Positions 5,148 to 5,851 of a DNA stretch of 5,851 nt are shown piece after piece. The position numbers and the translations under genes were made by a program. Every line of letters starts with the position of its first letter. Position 1 is the stretch's first letter. This stretch comes from Methanoregula sp. (lineage in GTDB: Archaea > Halobacteriota > Methanomicrobia > Methanomicrobiales > Methanospirillaceae), in NCBI GenBank assembly GCA_028705545.1, contig JAQWDG010000117.1, positions 1 to 5,851 on the forward strand, given 5' to 3'. The notes under the pieces were generated by a model, which saw only the letters and a program-made list of their open reading frames with translations, was not told the DNA's origin and did not search any database.

Positions 5148-5154
5148 TTTATCA
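5148..5154 (+). promoter_or_regulatory. Possible TATA box of tRNA-Gln
   Basis: TTTATCA lies about 32 bp before the tRNA 5' end, so transcription would begin a few bases ahead of the mature end. It sits immediately after the stop of the preceding gene. Confidence 0.4.
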
Positions 5155-5166
5155 CATTACAGATCG

Positions 5167-5176
5167 TATTTTTTTG
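5167..5176 (+). terminator. T7 terminator of the clamp-loader operon
   Basis: TATTTTTTTG, 22 bp after the stop codon of the gp62-like gene. A run of seven Ts without a strong stem is a typical archaeal terminator. It overlaps the tRNA promoter region, so timing of the two transcripts may interact. Confidence 0.55.
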
Positions 5177-5182
5177 TAACAT

Positions 5183-5255
5183 AGTCCGGTAGTGTAGTGG
5201 TCAATCATGCAGGGCTTTGGACCCGGCGACGGCGGTTCGAATCCGCCCCGGACTA
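5183..5255 (+). tRNA. tRNA-Gln (anticodon UUG)
   Basis: All arms can be drawn. The acceptor stem AGTCCGG pairs perfectly with CCGGACT; the D arm begins GTGT; the anticodon loop CTTTGGA carries TTG for CAA glutamine codons; the T arm GGCGG-TTCGAAT-CCGCC pairs perfectly. The discriminator is A5255 and no CCA is encoded, as is usual for many archaea. The general sequence (TAGTGGTCAAT... CTTTGGA) follows archaeal tRNA-Gln. Two weak spots are an A-G mismatch in the second pair of the anticodon stem (A5211-G5225) and a poor D stem. It could be a viral tRNA or a host gene beside an integrated element; no duplicated 3' end is visible in the window to mark an attachment site. Confidence 0.95.
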
Positions 5256-5260
5256 CTAAG

Positions 5261-5270
5261 AAAAAAAAAA
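5261..5270 (-). terminator. T10 terminator on the minus strand
   Basis: Ten consecutive As on the plus strand make a T10 tract on the minus strand, 2 bases after the stop codon of the 26-codon ORF. It is the longest homopolymer in the window and would be a strong archaeal terminator. Confidence 0.6.
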
Positions 5271-5272
5271 GA

Positions 5273-5353
5273 TTAGAAGACGAAGACCACCACGATGATC
5301 CCGGCGATGATGGATCTGATCGCCCCGACCGTCACAACGCTCTCGATGTTCAT
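5273..5353 (-). CDS. 26-aa hydrophobic peptide ORF or 3' remnant of a membrane protein gene
   Basis: Read from an ATG at 5353 to a TAA at 5275-5273. It starts MNIESVVTVGAIRS and then has about 12 hydrophobic residues (IIAGIIVVVFVF), enough for most of one membrane segment when VVTVGAI is included. A T10 terminator follows at once, which argues that a real transcript ends here. No good Shine-Dalgarno precedes the ATG, and an in-frame TGA lies 2 codons upstream. The left end of an IS200/IS605-type element is immediately upstream, so this may be the last codons of a longer gene cut off by the insertion. It is equally possible that it is a chance ORF. Confidence 0.35.
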   Translation of the reverse strand: MNIESVVTVGAIRSIIAGIIVVVFVF

Positions 5354-5361
5354 ACGTCAGT

Positions 5362-5402
5362 AGCGCGGAGACCCCCGGTTTCAACCGGGGGAGGAAGCGC
5401 GT
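5362..5402 (+). mobile_element. Left-end hairpin of an IS200/IS605-type element
   Basis: CCCCCGGTT (5372-5380) and AACCGGGGG (5383-5391) make a perfect 9-base inverted repeat around TC, followed by AGGA; as a folded strand it is a 7-bp stem with a TTTCAA loop. GCGC blocks (5363-5366 and 5397-5400) frame it. The form purine-rich lead, stem, GGGGGAGGA, then GTCA is one I know from ends of IS200/IS605 and IS1341-type elements. It lies about 50 bp before the tnpB start, where the left end is expected. The true element boundary is probably within roughly 5345-5365 and cannot be fixed here. Confidence 0.65.
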
Positions 5403-5438
5403 CAATCCCCTCCAATACCTTTATTATCGATGCGAACG

Positions 5439-5446
5439 TATATAAA
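5439..5446 (+). promoter_or_regulatory. TATA-like sequence at the tnpB start
   Basis: TATATAAA is an ideal TATA box but lies only 5-12 bp before the ATG at 5451, too close to drive that start. An upstream CTTTATTAT (5419-5427) is at the right distance for a leaderless transcript beginning at 5451. The working promoter is uncertain. Confidence 0.3.
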
Positions 5447-5450
5447 GGTA

Positions 5451-5851
5451 ATGCGTAACAAAACGTATCGATCGGTTTCCAACTACCTGCGGCTCAGCCA
5501 CCGGCAGTTCTACCTGATCGATCGTCTTGCATGGCATTCAAAAAATTTGTACAATGTTGCTCTGTACAACATCCGGCAACATTACTATGAGTGGCAGGAG
5601 AACGCAACATATCTGACCGGTGTTCGGCCGGACATTGTGAGCAAGGTCGATATCCTGATCGGATCGTTCCTTCCGTATACGCGATCGAAAGATTTCCCGT
5701 ATAAGGATATTTCGAACTATGCTCGGACACGGCCGAACGAGAATTATTCGTTGCTCCACAGTGATGCTGCTCAGCAGACTATCAAAAGTGTCGAAGAAGC
5801 ATACCATTCGTTCTTCGAACTTCTCCAGATGTATCATCGCGGCGAACTGTC
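5451..5851 (+). CDS. tnpB: TnpB (IS200/IS605, IS1341-type), N-terminal part only
   Basis: RNA-guided endonuclease TnpB of an IS200/IS605-type transposon. The frame is open from ATG 5451 to the window end, giving 133 residues of a protein usually around 400. Typical N-terminal features are HSKNLYNVALYNIRQHYYE at 29-47 and NYSLLHSDAAQQTIKSVEEAYHSFF at 98-122, the two best-known landmarks of this TnpB subgroup. The RuvC-like catalytic residues and zinc finger lie beyond the edge, so activity cannot be judged. An in-frame ATG at 5430 would add seven residues; neither start has a well-spaced ribosome site. No Y1 transposase (tnpA) is upstream, so the element is IS1341-type unless tnpA follows tnpB. 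Codon use looks less G/C-biased at third positions than in the clamp-loader genes, in keeping with separate origin. Confidence 0.9.
   Translation, partial: MRNKTYRSVSNYLRLSHRQFYLIDRLAWHSKNLYNVALYNIRQHYYEWQENATYLTGVRPDIVSKVDILIGSFLPYTRSKDFPYKDISNYARTRPNENYSLLHSDAAQQTIKSVEEAYHSFFELLQMYHRGEL

Noticed and set aside
5183..5270. Attachment site at the tRNA 3' end
   Set aside because: No second copy of the tRNA 3' half and no integrase gene are present in the window.
5207..5458. 83-codon plus-strand open frame
   Set aside because: It begins inside the tRNA and crosses the IS hairpin and the tnpB start, with low-complexity Asp/Pro-rich sequence; not a credible gene.

Overview
The window reads as a piece of an archaeal genetic element, most likely a virus, provirus or large plasmid of a euryarchaeon; a Methanomicrobia-like methanogen is my best guess, and this is inference. 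The support is an archaeal histone, the large subunit of the archaeal/eukaryotic-type primase, an intronless archaeal-type tRNA-Gln with no encoded CCA, TATA-like boxes, GGTG-type Shine-Dalgarno sites and T-tract terminators. Small unknown basic proteins, short gaps, frequent strand switching and a phage-T4-like clamp loader point to a virus or related element rather than a host core region.

Layout, left to right. On the minus strand (1-1684) the order of transcription is histone (1684-1445), a small protein with a WIQ start and a conserved basic end (1297-1040), a 73-residue basic protein (1037-816), and PriL (776 to beyond position 1, so C-terminally cut). A promoter-rich gap (1685-1886) separates the histone from a plus-strand AT-hook protein (1887-2336). 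A bidirectional hairpin terminator then faces two minus-strand paralogues with a DUF4326 domain (3193-2360 and 3619-3287). From 3713 the plus strand carries a two-gene replication operon: an AAA+ clamp-loader ATPase resembling T4 gp44/RFC small subunit (3713-4651) and, 2 bp later, a 163-residue protein that looks like a diverged T4 gp62 (4654-5145). A T7 terminator, tRNA-Gln(UUG) (5183-5255), a tiny minus-strand membrane-peptide ORF with a T10 terminator, and the left end of an IS200/IS605-type element with the start of tnpB (5451 to beyond the edge) finish the window.

How it fits together. PriL and the clamp loader are replisome parts, so the element probably supplies at least part of its own primase and sliding-clamp loading machinery. 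The histone and AT-hook protein are likely chromatin or regulatory factors. The DUF4326 proteins have no firm function. The most notable points are the gp44/gp62-like pair in an archaeal setting, the DUF4326 pair with a 35-bp identical block inside otherwise diverged genes, and the IS left-end hairpin next to a possibly interrupted small gene. Three large genes or gene parts (PriL, tnpB, the 26-codon ORF) were read directly from the sequence, two of them running off the window edges.
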